Below, piece by piece: positions 11,851 through 22,838 of a DNA stretch of 64,000 nucleotides. Positions within the stretch are counted from its first letter, which is position 1. Every line of letters begins with the position of its first letter. This DNA comes from Shinisaurus crocodilurus (Eukaryota; Chordata; Lepidosauria; Squamata; Shinisauridae). The position numbers and the translations under genes were made by a program. The stretch is from contig CM037879.1 in the NCBI GenBank assembly GCA_021292165.1, forward strand, positions 243,661,797-243,725,796, in the 5' to 3' direction. Below the pieces are notes generated by a model. The model worked only from the letters and a program-made list of their open reading frames with translations, was not told where the DNA came from and did not search any database.

Positions 11851-12086
11851 ATTTTATTTTTATTATTATATTTATATCCTGCCTTATTTCCTCCTGGAAG
11901 GAACTCAAGACAGCTTATATGGTCCCCCTCCTCCTCTCCATTTTATCCTCACAACAGCCCTGTGAGGTAGGTTAGGCTGAGAGTCAGTGATTGGCCTAAA
12001 GTCACCCAGTGAGCTTCATGCTGAGTGGGGACTAGAACCTGGATCTCCTGAGTCCCAGTCCAACACTCTAACCACTACACACTGGC
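11851..12086 (-). mobile_element. tRNA-derived SINE (type A), copy 1
   Basis: Reverse copy. The tRNA-like head with box A and box B lies at the right end (reverse of GTGTAGTGGTTAGAGTG and GGTTCTAGTCC). The body with the TTGTGAGGATAAAATGGAGA block is central, and the tail TTATTATATTTATATCCTGCC is at the left. Other copies start at 19374, 19977, 35262, 50541 and 57791. Confidence 0.9.
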
Positions 12087-13142
12087 TCTTTTGGCTGTTG
12101 CCACAGTGTTGTTACAATAACTCAGAATCATAACCAGAGCTGAGTATATTTTGTTATATCACAGATTGATCAGGTTATAGATGAGGCTTGACTACACGAC
12201 ATAGCACAAATAACTTATATTTGGAAAACCATCTTAAGTGTATTGTCTGAATGAAACGATGCACTGAGATTGTGTACAACAATGTGATCCACTCTGAATA
12301 CCATTTCACATTTTTACATCTGCAGTTAATGCAATAATCTAAATATATCATTGGCATGAATAATTGAAATGGATCCTCGGCCAGTCAAGACATTACTCAG
12401 GTTACTTTTCAGAATGCCTCTCTTTTATGACTATTAATAACAGAAAACAGCTGTTTCCTCAAGAGAAGATTGCATTTAATATTAGTAAGTTACACAGCTG
12501 TTGAGCTTGGGTGGTATTGCAAGAACTGCCCTAGGAATAGCACTGCTGGAATGCACTATAATTTTTAAGAGTTTTAAGGGCTTGTGTACCTATGCACACC
12601 CCACAGAATGAGAGGCTGGCAGGATATGTTTTCTCATTGCACATACATGATCATTGAACCAGTTCCTGTAAAGACTGGGACTCCAGCACCCTGCACTGGT
12701 GGACCTTTTATGCTTACTGTGATTTCATTGTGGGACAGGTTTAACACAGGGGTCTGCCATCATCAAGTGCCATTCCATTCTGTCTCTCTGATAAGGAACC
12801 TATTTGGCTAAAAAAATAATTAGGATGTTGTTGTTTTTACAAATTAACACCAGATTTAAAGTGTTCCATTGGCACCTGTCAACTGAATGGGCCTTTGCGA
12901 CCTATGCGATAAAATTCAAATTATCCCTAAAAACTAGCAAATAGATATTTCAGTTGTAAATATTTTATACAAACAGAAGCTCCTTGTTGCAAGGCCTTCT
13001 TGACAATTCCAATCTCACAGGTTTCTCTGAGTTACAAATATTGGGTTTTGCCCTAAAAGGCAGGATACAAACACATCCAATAAACAAAAAAACATGACCT
13101 TTTTTGTGTGGAGAACAGAGATCAGGTTTATGCAGAGGTGGA
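12087..13142. other. Unassigned DNA
   Basis: No gene or repeat family recognised. Confidence 0.4.
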
Positions 13143-13307
13143 GGCCTGTGGCTCAGCTTGTCTGAGCATGGAAAGCTAAGCAAGGTCAGGCCTGGTTATT
13201 ACTTGGATGGGAGACCCCTCCTCTAGTTTCCTGCACTGAGCAGGGGGTTGGACTCGATGGCCTTGTAGGCCCCTTCCAACTCTATGATCTATGAATCTAT
13301 GAATCTG
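13143..13307 (+). mobile_element. 5S-rRNA-derived SINE, copy 1
   Basis: The head contains GGAAAGCTAAGCAAGGTCAG and TTACTTGGATGGGAGACC, matching the internal promoter region of vertebrate 5S rRNA. The 3' part (13228-13284) matches the 3' end of the CR1 LINE at 43465-43521 in 56 of 57 positions. It ends in an ATCTATGA repeat. It is not a 5S gene: the 5' third of 5S rRNA is replaced and the 3' stem is lost. Confidence 0.95.
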
Positions 13308-13357
13308 TTATAACAAAACAGCACTTTCACCAACTCATAGTTCTGCTTAATAGGGAT

Positions 13358-13790
13358 GTCACTGTGAATATCGGGGGGCTGAAGTGAGCTGAAATTGGCC
13401 CCGCTCACAGCCCCCTGATATTCACTGTGACTCACGGGCCTACCTTGCCACCTGCTCGGTCCACTGCTCGGTCTGCCGCGCTGCCCGTGCAGGCTCCCGT
13501 TGCGTCATTTCCGGCTGTGATGCGATGGCCATTTTAAGCCCTGTTGCCCTGGTTTCTACGCCAAAACCGCAGCAACAGGGTTCAGCTGCGTCAGCGCAGG
13601 GCCCGTTGCATCACTTCCTGCCAGCCAGAAATGACGCGATGGGAGCCCGTGCGAATGGCGTGGCTGCCTGAGCGAGCAGCGTGGCTGCCCGAGCAGCACG
13701 GAGAACGGGTGGAGAGCCCCTTCACACCACGGAGAGCCCCTCCATGCCGCGGAGAATCAGATCATCGGGGGGGAGCTGCTTGCTGAGGAG
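13358..13790. mobile_element. CpG-rich nested foldback element
   Basis: Hairpin arms at 13358-13381 and 13408-13431 match apart from about two positions. A second pair, 13486-13517 and 13622-13653, are inverted copies containing GCGTCATTTCCGGCTG. The interval is much richer in CpG than its surroundings. No coding capacity was recognised. It could be a MITE or a small CpG island; the outer boundaries are approximate. Confidence 0.6.
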
Positions 13791-14395
13791 AGGAGAGGCG
13801 GAATGCCCCTCACTCAAAGGTACGAAATTCACCACTAGTAAGCAATGGGAAGAGCAATCCTAAGTGAAAGCAGGGGGGGGGAGTATGGGTGGCATTAGCT
13901 ATGTCAGCTACTGGTCTGGTCTGTCTCAGGGGAACCCAGATCCCTGACCCCCACAATGTCCCAGTTGGGGGCCTTACGCTAGCTACTGCTGGCAGGTACA
14001 GTGCTAGCAGTAGCTTTCTGCCTGTTGAGCTCTCAATGGGCATAGCCTATCCCATCCAGCAGGGCTTGGGAAAAGGCCAAGATCTTCCACCATGGGCCTC
14101 CTGCCCCCCACTTAGGACTGCTTTGTTAATGGATCATTGGAAAGAAATACCAAATTTGTTTACATCACACTTAATCAAGACAAATCCAACCATTTCTCTC
14201 ATAAAGCCAATGGTTTTGTAGAAGCTCCTGATTTAATGCAGTCTGTGGTCCAGAAACCTCCTTTCCACATTAAAAAGCAAAGGAAGCTGCACTGGTCCAT
14301 AAGAAAAATTCTGAACTCCACAATTGGGCAATCCCTTTATTAGGGCCAACCACCCAAACTGTCACAAAACAGTGAGCAAGCTTTTAAGTATAACA
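13791..14395. other. Unassigned DNA
   Basis: A 110-codon frame near 13889-14221 shows no domain and is opposed by overlapping frames. Treated as chance. Confidence 0.4.
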
Positions 14396-14566
14396 GGCCT
14401 GTGGCTTATGCTGGCTCAGCTTGCCTGAGTGTGGAAAGCTAAGCAGGGTCAAGCCTGGTTGTTACTTGAATGGGAGACCCCTCCTCTAGTTTCCTGCATT
14501 GAGCAGCGGGTTGGACTCGATGGCCTTGTAGGCTCCTTCCAACTCTATGATCTATGAATCTATGAA
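14396..14566 (+). mobile_element. 5S-rRNA-derived SINE, copy 2
   Basis: Full-length type with head GGCCTGTGGCTTATGCTGGC, then GAAAGCTAAGCAGGGTCAAG, GATGGGAGACC, the CR1-like tail and an ATCTATGA terminal repeat. Confidence 0.95.
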
Positions 14567-15127
14567 GTTCTCCAGAACTCTTAATCAGGCTGGATGTTAT
14601 ACAAAACAGTTTGCCTAACAGGAAATCTGTGTGTTTCACTTAAGGGTATAGTATTAAGACTGGAGACAGATCAAAGAGTTCATGTTTTCAGAGGTGGAGG
14701 TCGGCCATTGTCCTAGAACCCTACGTATATCCTGAGACCTGCTGCACATACCATACACTAATCTAATCCAGTCTGCAGTCTCCATTTTGAGACTGAGTCT
14801 ACAGGCAGACACTATGGTTACAACATCAAGCCAATTTTTTGTTCTCCACCTTCACTTCCCCACTACTTTGTGTAACATCCAGGAGGATGAAGAGCCCTTG
14901 AAAACTTTAAAGCCTGCTCACATTTTAAAATTAAAGAGTTCAACAAAAGCCATTAAAAAAACCCCACAGCAACAGACATTGGGTATAGTATATTAACCAA
15001 ATTACAAAAGCTGTATCAGCTGGCAACAAGAGAGAAAGAATCCCCACCCTCAACCTTTTCTGTGCATTCAAGTGATAGCTTTCCTTATCATGGTGATCAT
15101 GGTGTCCAACACTCCTAAGAGCTAGAG
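14567..15127. other. Unassigned DNA
   Basis: No gene or repeat family recognised. Confidence 0.4.
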
Positions 15128-15200
15128 CAGTGTTCTCCAACCTTGGGTCCCCAGATGTTTTTGGCCTACAACTCCCAGCACCCGAGGTTGGAGAACACTG
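15128..15200. mobile_element. Minimal 73-bp palindromic hAT MITE (family P), copy 4
   Basis: Terminal inverted repeats CAGTGTTCTCCAACCTTGGG and ...GAGGTTGGAGAACACTG. The flanks are a perfect 8-bp duplication, agctagag (15120-15127 and 15201-15208). This copy and the one at 49698 place the family in the hAT superfamily on target-site length. Confidence 0.92.
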
Positions 15201-15527
15201 AGCTAGAGGGAAAGAGGATGGTGGTGGTAGATTCCACATTTTATGTTACACCCTTCTTTTAGCGTTGTAAGTAATGCTCAGTGATACCTGACAGCATGTG
15301 CTCCATAGCTGTGATGCTCCGACCGCTAGACAGTGCCAGCTTGATGATAGAGCTTGAGCATGTGTAGGGGGCTACATTGTGCAGAAAATCACTCTTGATT
15401 CTCCCATACCATGGTCTAGAAAATACATGAACCGTCATGAATGCACAAGTTGACCATCCCTGGCTCTAGTAGGAAGACATTCCTCAAAAATCTATTACCC
15501 AAGACAAAGTGAATGGTCTGGGAGTAT

Positions 15528-15600
15528 TTGAGGCTGAAGACTTTCTGAAGCTAAGCAGGATGTGTACTCAATCAGGCCCTTGGATGGGAGACCGCTGTGA
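15528..15600 (+). mobile_element. Diverged 5S-derived SINE or 5S-like fragment
   Basis: Contains GAAGCTAAGCAGGATG and CCTTGGATGGGAGACCGC, which resemble 5S rRNA. It lacks the CR1-like tail of the other copies and ends in different sequence, so it may be an older lineage or an old 5S pseudogene. Confidence 0.6.
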
Positions 15601-17786
15601 ACTCCACTGGTGGGAAGAGTTGCACATTGTATGAAATCACATTATTATATTTTTTTCACTGAATTTTATTTTTAAAAATTCAGATACAACAATAGCATAA
15701 CACAAGCATATGGCCAGAAGGCAAAACTTTTCATTACAATAATAATGGCAAACCCCAAAGCGACTATTTTTAAAATTATTATTCATTTATTCTAAGATGT
15801 TTATTCTACTTTCTGCTTCCAATGGAGGTGCTCAAAGTGGCTAAACAAAATCCAACCAACAACTATCAAAGATAAGAACACCAATAAACTACATCATGAA
15901 ATCATGAAGTCAGTAACACAATGCTAAGCCAAAAGCACAATATGAAGCTAAAAGCAGCATTAAAAAAGAACTTGAGGAACTCAAGGAATCAGCTAGCAGA
16001 TAACTCAAACAACACCTATTATGCATATATTAACAGATGTGTATATAATGCCCCACCATTTATCCCACTTCTAAATGATCCACCCCATAAATAAATACAG
16101 ATGTGAAATGGATATAATAAAACTACCGGTAATCAATTACTAGAAATAATCATCCATATACAAATCTGGTTTGGGAACTGTATATTTGTTAGCATCAGAG
16201 TTCAAGATTTATTTATTTTTTTTATCCCCTTGGCCACCAGCATTTACTCCATTAGTTTGCTCATGATTGCAAAATCCCAGGATCTACGTAGCCAGTGAGT
16301 TATTCATGGCATATTAGGTTACTTCCAGCAGTGAGCAATGCTTAATTTAACGGCAGTGAGCAAATACCTAATTAAATCTTTATAAGTTAGGAACAGAACC
16401 TCTTTCCAGTCTCCACTAAGAAGAATCAGTTGAGGATCAAATAGAATGTCATTACCAGTAAAGTCCTTTATCGTGCCTATTATTTACTTTCAAACCTGTA
16501 TGGGGGTACAAGACCACCACATATGGAAGTAAGTTCCTGATCAGTCACGGCCTCTTCAATACTGGCCAGAGTCAGGTGCTGTGTTGTTGTTTTTTAACAC
16601 TACTTGATTGGAATGGCATGGCATCCCATCTATTTATGTTCATAAGCCTTCTCTTTGTTAATTGCATTAATAGAAAGTGTAGCATTTATATTTGATGGCC
16701 CACCTTGATTTATTTCTTCTTCCAAATCATTATGCTAGAAATATACATATAAACCACCTTGCTAATCATAGTCGATCTTAATAGAATTCTGTCACATATA
16801 CTAATAAGGAATTCAGGTGGTGAGTTTTGACAGCCAAAATGGGTACTGAGGAACAAGAAGAGGTATCAGCATTCTCTGGAGAAACCCAAGGTTTGCAGAA
16901 GTGGGGGTGGGTAACACCCTTCCCCCAAAGCAGCCTAATAAGGACTGAGCAAGCTCAGTGTCAACAAAATGCTGCATGTCTGTTGTGGGAGGAAGGTTCA
17001 AAACCAAGTGAAGGAGGAATGGAATGGACTGTTCTGAATGAAGGCTGGCTGGAACCCTGAAGAGGAGCATGCCATACTGCAACATTTTGTTGCAGGCCCC
17101 ACTTGTGTAAATCAAAAATCAACTCTTGAGAATGAGTAACCCAACAGACCTTCAAATGGAGTAATAGAATAAGAAATCTGTGACAAAATAGTAGGTGCAG
17201 TAATGTGATGGCAGACCTGGAGTTACTGAAAGAAATGAAAAGCAACAGAGCATCTTTGGCACCTTAAAGAATAACAGATTTATTGTGGCATAAGCTTTTG
17301 TGGACTAGAGCCAATTCATCGGACACATAAAGTATTATCCTCAGTTAGTGTACATGTGTGTGTGCTGTATCTTCCTACATAGCTACAGGGGGGGGGGAGT
17401 AGACCACATGGCCAAATGCAGAGTACATTTTATTGTCTGTGACAATTCTATATAAAGCTTAAATATATGCAAGGTAAGCACAGTTACTATTCACAACAGC
17501 AATAATTTGTGATAACACAATCATCCTAGTTTTGCTAGGCTCGTTAAGTGGGAAAGGAAACGACTGTCATGATTAACATAAACTAATAGAATAAAGCTTT
17601 TTTTTATGTAAGCTTCATCTTTTTTTTGTCCCATTGGACAATATTAGAATCTAAATAGTATTGAAGAATCTGGAAAAAAAAACCAAAGTACATGTTAATA
17701 CATGAATTTAACTGACTCAACAATATGTAGAAGAGAGCCATCAGGGTTATTTACAAAAAAACAGGCACATTGCCTGTAGAGACTTA
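15601..17786. other. Unassigned, AT-rich in part
   Basis: About 15770-15840 resembles a reversed LINE 3' tail (TTTATTCTACTTTCTGCTTC). The rest, including 16150-16790, is unrecognised. Opposed frames near 16813-17245 have no domains. A G-rich run lies near 17388-17398. Confidence 0.4.
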
Positions 17787-17860
17787 GGGCACAATTCTAT
17801 GCATGTTTAGACAGAAAATGGTCCTACAACTCCCAGCATTTCCCAGCCAGCATGGGGAAC
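17787..17860 (+). mobile_element. Half copy of the GGGCACAATCCTATGC MITE
   Basis: Starts GGGCACAATTCTATGCATG and continues through the TTTAGACAGAAAATGGTCC and ACAACTCCCAGCAT blocks. It matches the left arm of 37244-37359; the right arm is missing. Confidence 0.6.
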
Positions 17861-17879
17861 CAGTGACTGAGCATGTCTG

Positions 17880-18020
17880 GGCCTTCTCTACAGAGCCTTC
17901 TTTGTGGCCTCCCATCTGTGGAATACCCTTCCCAGGGAGATCTGCCTGGCATCTTCAGTAAATACATTTAGATGTCAGGTTAATACCTCCCTCTTCCAGA
18001 AGAAATTTAATCTTTAATCT
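17880..18020 (+). pseudogene. L2 ORF C-terminal fragment
   Basis: Translation around 17880-18015 gives a degraded form of the L2 C-terminal block (RAFFVAS, LWNTLPREI), comparable with RAFSVAA and LWNSLPSDL in the intact L2 at 22839-25862. Confidence 0.6.
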
Positions 18021-18591
18021 GCTGCTGTGATTATTACCAGGGCAAAAATGGGAGGAGATGGGGAAGCCCTGTTTTGTCCATTGAGATATAGGACAGTCGT
18101 TGCAAAACCCAGCCATTTGCTTTTGCATAAGCTTCAGGTGAGCCATACAAAGTTTGCTGTTTCTTAAACACAAGACATGCTTTAATTAGAGGTTCATCAA
18201 TCGCTGAAATGTTTAAACAGCTCACAACTACCATTTAACGTATCTGATTTCTTCAAGTACACTGGATAAATATGTCACCTGCTCCTGTTAGACCTCAGCT
18301 CAGACTCAGTTGACTTGGTTCAAAATGCCCACCCCTAGTTTATCTAATGATCTTTGTTCTGCTGCATCAGAGTGTGTACTTTGTTAAAAGTCAACTGATT
18401 TGGATTGAGTTTCTCAGTGCTCTCTCTGGGCACATGTCCCTCATTACGCTAGAACAGTTTGCGACATGTAATTTTCCCTGTGTTCTTCACTGGTATTCTA
18501 TTTTATTTTTGTATATGGTGCAAGCAGATGTTAAAAGGTATGGTGCATTAAAAAAAAAAATCCTACTCCAGAGTAAATAGTTTAAAAAAAT
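18021..18591. other. Unassigned DNA
   Basis: Frames on both strands are short and domain-free. Confidence 0.4.
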
Positions 18592-18724
18592 CAGAAGTGG
18601 GCAACTTGTAGCCCTCTAGATGTTGCTGAACTACAACTCAGCCCTCTCCACAGGCTATGCTTGCTAGGGCTGATGGAGGTTGCAGTCCAGCAACATCTGG
18701 AGGGCCACAATTTACCCATCCCTG
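18592..18724. mobile_element. Palindromic hAT-type MITE (family P), copy 5
   Basis: Diverged arms: CAGAAGTGGGCAACTTGTAG on the left, and GGGCCACAATTTACCCATCC then CTG on the right. Flanking duplication not clear. Confidence 0.7.
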
Positions 18725-19294
18725 GTTTAATTTGATCAAGATTAGGAGTTGCCTGGCACTGCATGGAACAGCAGATCTCATAACAGATCTCTAAACTATG
18801 CCAATCCACCTCTTGTTTTACTGATGTATTAAATATTCATAGCACAGAACACATTTTTAGGATTTGGATACAATTATGGAAATCCTTACTCCAACAAGGT
18901 ATTTAAAAGCCATTGACTGACTCAACGATTTAAGGTAGACTGGTGTGGGGTTTTCTTGGTGGAGGTGGGAGGGTTATTTTATTTCTTAGAGATTAATGAA
19001 CACCTGAGATGTAGTTAGTAAGCTGTAACTATCGACAGAGCACTTTCCTCAATTTCCAAATTAACCAACCCCCCCTTCCAGATCATGCTATACCTTATTG
19101 TAACTAAGCCAAAGTATGTGTAATTGAAGTAATCACATATATTCTTCCCGTGCTTACTTATGCATTCATTTCTCCCTTCTTCTGTTGTTCCCTATGTCTA
19201 TTTTACATTGTAAGCCCCTTGGCATATGGACCTATCATACCTGTTCCTAAAGCACTATGTATATAGATGGAGAAACAAAAACAACAACAACAAA
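18725..19294. other. Unassigned DNA
   Basis: No gene recognised; a short CAA repeat lies near 19278-19292. Confidence 0.4.
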
Positions 19295-19606
19295 TATATT
19301 TCACCATAGGATCCCCATGTGTTTTAATACAGCACTGAATCCACGGCCTGTAGACACAAGCCAGTCACAAGTGTGCCAGTGTGGTGTAGTGATTAGAGTG
19401 TTGGACTAGGACTTGGGAGACCTGGGTTCTAGTCCCCACTATAAAGCCATGAAGCTCACTGGGTGACTTTGGGTCAGTACACTGACTCTCCGCTTAACCT
19501 ACCTCACAGGGCTGTTGTGAGGATAAAATGGAGAGGTGGAGGACCATGTAGGCCACCTTGAGTTCCTTGCAAGAGGGAAAAAAAGGTGGGATATAAAAGT
19601 AATAAA

Positions 19607-19607
<1 letters not shown>
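19295..19607 (+). mobile_element. tRNA-derived SINE (type A) with an ~80-bp 5' extension, copy 2
   Basis: The SINE proper begins near 19374 with box A GTGTAGTGATTAGAGTG and box B GGTTCTAGTCC, and ends in a GGTGGGATATAAAAG tail. The preceding 19295-19373 is nearly identical to 50461-50540, which also directly precedes a type A SINE. The other four copies lack this extension. Confidence 0.85.

Positions 19608-19646
<39 letters not shown>
19608..19646 (+). repeat. (GAT)n microsatellite
   Basis: About 13 units directly at the end of the SINE tail. Frames across it give poly-Met, poly-Ile or poly-Ser, which are artefacts. Confidence 0.95.
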
Positions 19647-19976
19647 TGGCTGAGATCAGTGGTGAACTCCCTGTTCGTGCATTGCATCTCTCACACAAGT
19701 AGTATACGGTTTCTGGGAATAAAAGAAGGTGACCCAAAATAACACCTGAATAACACTCTAGAGAAGTAATCATCCCAGAAATCAAGTGAGAGACTGAAAT
19801 CCTACTGTTTCAAACAGGTCCTTAACAGTACTTTGTGTTCCTTCCAACAAAAGCAACTTTTACTCTCATTGTTAGCTAAGGTTTAACACAAGATCCTTTC
19901 TATTACACTGCCCCTGACCTCCTTAGATCTTGTCATGGCCCGACAGTGCAGAGCAAAACGGAATATTGCAGTATTT

Positions 19977-20195
19977 GCTTGGTGTAGTGGTGAGAGTGTT
20001 GGACTGGAACTTGGGAGATCCGGGTTCTAGTTCCTGCTTGGCCATGAAACTCATTGGGTGACTTTGGGCCAGTCACTGGCTCTCAGCCTAACCTACTTCA
20101 CAGGGTTGTTGTGAGGATAAAATGGAGAGGAGGAGGAGGAGCATTATAAGCCGCCTTGGGTTCCTTGCAGGAAAAAAGGTGGGGTATAAATATAA

Positions 20196-20227
<32 letters not shown>

Positions 20228-20229
20228 AA
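19977..20229 (+). mobile_element. tRNA-derived SINE (type A), copy 3
   Basis: Box A region GTGTAGTGGTGAGAGTG, box B GGTTCTAGTTCC, the TTGTGAGGATAAAATGGAGA block and a GGTGGGGTATAAATATAATA tail ending in (AAAT)n. Confidence 0.92.
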
Positions 20230-20230
20230 G

Positions 20231-20384
20231 TTCAGCTTGTCTGAGCGTGGAAAGCTAAGCAGGGTCAGGCCTGGTTATTACTTGGATGGGAGACCCCTCC
20301 TCTAGTTTCCTGCATTGAGCAGGGGGTTGGACTCGATAGCCTTGTAGGCTCCTTCCAACTCTATCTATGAAATCTATGAAATAC
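20231..20384 (+). mobile_element. 5S-rRNA-derived SINE, copy 3 (5'-truncated)
   Basis: Starts at TTCAGCTTGTCTGAGCGTGG, so the GGCCTGTGGC head is missing. It retains GAAAGCTAAGCAGGGTCAGG, the CR1-like tail and the ATCTATGA end. It abuts the A-rich tail of the preceding SINE. Confidence 0.93.
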
Positions 20385-21130
20385 TTACCTTCTGAATTAG
20401 TAAGCTTTTTAGGATGCAATCCTAGGCATGTTTAGACAGAAAAAGGTCCTACAAAGCATAGCTGGCTGAGGGTAAGTTTAGACAATTCCAAAAAGAAGTC
20501 CATTTAAGTGTCGATATCATTGATACAGGCACACGACCCAATTAGTTAGAATCATGTCCGAAAGTATCTTTCCATATTTTCCCATGGGTTGTTGTTGGTC
20601 TTCTTGCATTGTCCATGGAATAGTACCAAGTCACTGTGAAGTCATCCGTTTCTTATTGTCTGCTGGTGTCCTTCTGTTGTTTGGTAAGCTTCTTTGCCAA
20701 TATAATACTCCACACTTTATTATATCTCATTTCTGTAGTTAAGTTCTGATGCAACTTCTACTTTTATTCTATAAAGTGACATGTTGTAACTTATTGAAAT
20801 GTGGGCATTTAGGTGAAGCTATATTAAAGATTTATTTTTTTATCATTATTGTTTATTTTTAAATCTTCCCTTTGATTAGTGTGTCAATCAGTATCTACTT
20901 TCTAAGTAAAGTTGGATATACATGGTTCGCCCAGTTTTCCCTTCCTTGAACCCATGTACTTATACTGGAAATCACTGGGCAGTTGTGATAGTAGCAAAAT
21001 TAAAAAATAATCATTTTCTTCACCAGATCTAATAGGGAAGCGGCTGTCCTTGTGCTTCCTGTTTAGCACTTATGCCTTTGACCCATGTGCTTACATGTTA
21101 CCATACATTGGATTTAAAATACATTGACCC
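20385..21130. other. Unassigned DNA with a small MITE remnant
   Basis: About 20411-20455 resembles the GGGCACAATCCTATGC MITE left arm (GATGCAATCCTAGGCATG, TTTAGACAGAAAAAGGTCC). The remainder is unrecognised. Confidence 0.4.
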
Positions 21131-21585
21131 ACTTTGGATACAATGACAACCCAGGGTTTAAAGAAGACAACAACCTGGATTATTGTGAATGAGTGGGAGC
21201 ACACAAGTGTGCTGGCCATTGCCACTCAATCACACCTGCTGCAAGTGGGCAGGGACAAAGTATCCCTGGGTTATTTAACTTTGCGGTGGAACCATGGGTC
21301 CCACCTCTGGGTTGTCTCTCCTGCAAAAACCCAGAGTTCCTGGTTCTCACACAATGCTAAACAATCCAGGGACAGGGGGACCATCGGTCCCACTCTGGGT
21401 TGTCTCTCCCCCAACAACCCAGAGTTCCCGGTTTGCATGCGACACTAAACAATTCAATGATGGAGCATCCCAGTGGGAGTGATTGGGTGGTGGGAGCCAG
21501 CACATATATTCACGCCCACTCATTTATGACAACTCAGGGTGCATGGTGTGTGTTTTTTAAAACCCTGGGCTGGTGCCGTGTGTGA
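21131..21585. mobile_element. Foldback element with an internal 89-bp tandem repeat
   Basis: The ends are inverted: ACAACCCAGGGTTTAAA near 21146 against TTTAAAACCCTGGGCTGG near 21556, and further in TGAATGAGTGGGAGC against its near complement. Inside, a unit beginning ACCATGGGTCCCA (21291) recurs as ACCATCGGTCCCA (21380). No coding capacity. Confidence 0.65.
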
Positions 21586-22106
21586 ACCACCAGGCCACTG
21601 CTGCAGTAGGAGAATGAATGGCATTAGCAATCCCTGAGGAAAATATGTTCAGTGCATGGGTGGTTAAGTAAGTTGGATACTGGAAGGATTGTTTTGATGA
21701 GCATGATGAGTTCCAGCCAATAAAGCTGAAGCAAAGCAAAGCTGAACAGCAGCTCTGGGGTAAAAAAAGAAAAAAGGAGGGGGGGAAGCTTCTGAATCAC
21801 ATATCTGGCCGAATTTACTGATATGCAAAAGGGTGACTTGTTTGAGCAGCTTTTACCTGCTGAGAGCCATTTCCCCCTATCCCCGCTCATATTTGATACT
21901 AATTCTGCATTTAAGAGTACACACCTAGATTAAAGTGCAGGGAAGGCTGTTAGTAGCATAGTTTGATTAGCATTACCTCCTGCACCAATTGTTCTTGTTT
22001 CATCTGTTACATTGTTTGTTGCATCCTCCTGGCATTGATCTCACCATGGAGCCCCAGCTGGGTCTTCTCTTACAGCCTACACAGCGATCCACACTCTTAT
22101 GGCTCC
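21586..22106. other. Unassigned 5' flank of the L2 LINE
   Basis: No recognisable gene or repeat. It ends with the candidate target duplication ATGATGC at 22107-22113. Confidence 0.4.
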
Positions 22107-22111
22107 ATGAT

Positions 22112-22606
22112 GCCACCCCGCCTCACCTGCAACTGTGGGGCCATAAAGATCCGGCCCCAGGCAGCTGGGCTTCATCTGCCATCGCCTCTCTGGAGAGGGC
22201 CAAGCCAGGCAAGTAGCCCAGCTTTGCTGCCTGCTGCTGCTGCCTGCTGGCCTGCTGCCTGGGAGGGACCACCCGCACCACCGGTGGGACTGCTGGCTGC
22301 CGCTGCAGGACCGGGCCCAGCCAGGAGCCACCCCGCCTCACCTGCAACTGTGGGGCCATAAAGATCCGGCCCCAGGCAGCTGGGCTTCATCTGCCATCGC
22401 CTCTCTGGAGAGGGCCAAGCCAGGCAAGTAGCCCAGCTTTGCTGCTTGCTGCCTGCTGCCTGCTGCTTGCTGCCTGCTGCCTGCTGCCTGGGAGGGACCA
22501 CCCGCACCACCGGTGGGACTGCTGGCTGCCGCTGCAGGACCGGGCCCAGCCAGGAGCCACCCCGCCTCACCTGCAACTGTGGGGCCATAAAGATCTGGCC
22601 CCAGCG
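22112..22606 (+). repeat. L2 5' tandem monomers (promoter-like)
   Basis: A unit starting CCACCCCGCCTCACCTGCAA occurs at 22113, 22328 and 22557, so the periods are about 215 and 229 bases with a third partial unit. The difference comes mainly from a CTGCCTGCTGC-type expansion in the second unit (about 22441-22490). The position, GC content and tandem layout recall 5' monomers of some other LINEs that act as promoters. Promoter activity is an inference. Confidence 0.85.
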
Positions 22607-22838
22607 GGGGCGGGTCCGCCGCCGGCGGGGTCGCCGCCGAAGGGGCGACACCAAAGGGGGTCGCCCCTTTGGGGGAGCCACTTCGGGGGTGGCACGAGGG
22701 TGGGGGCCTGCCCCCGTGTTGATGGGGATATAGGTGGGGCTGGGGTTTTTAAGAGGCCCTGCTTTTTGAAGGGCTTGGGGGTTTTAGGGGTTGATTTTAG
22801 GGGTGGGTCTCCCGCCTGGTCGACGGAAGCGAGGGGGC
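22607..22838 (+). promoter_or_regulatory. L2 5' leader, GC-rich with inverted repeats
   Basis: Between the monomers and the ORF. It contains complementary stretches such as GGGGCGACACC and GGTCGCCCCTTTG (about 22640-22672) that could fold in RNA. No recognisable ORF1. Short frames here are antisense or out-of-frame. Confidence 0.5.

Noticed and set aside
13143..13307. True 5S rRNA gene
   Set aside because: The 5' third and 3' stem of 5S rRNA are missing and a CR1-type tail is attached; there are seven dispersed copies with such tails.
19499..19785. Frames with poly-Met, poly-Ile or poly-Ser runs
   Set aside because: They come from the GAT microsatellite at the end of a SINE in different frames.
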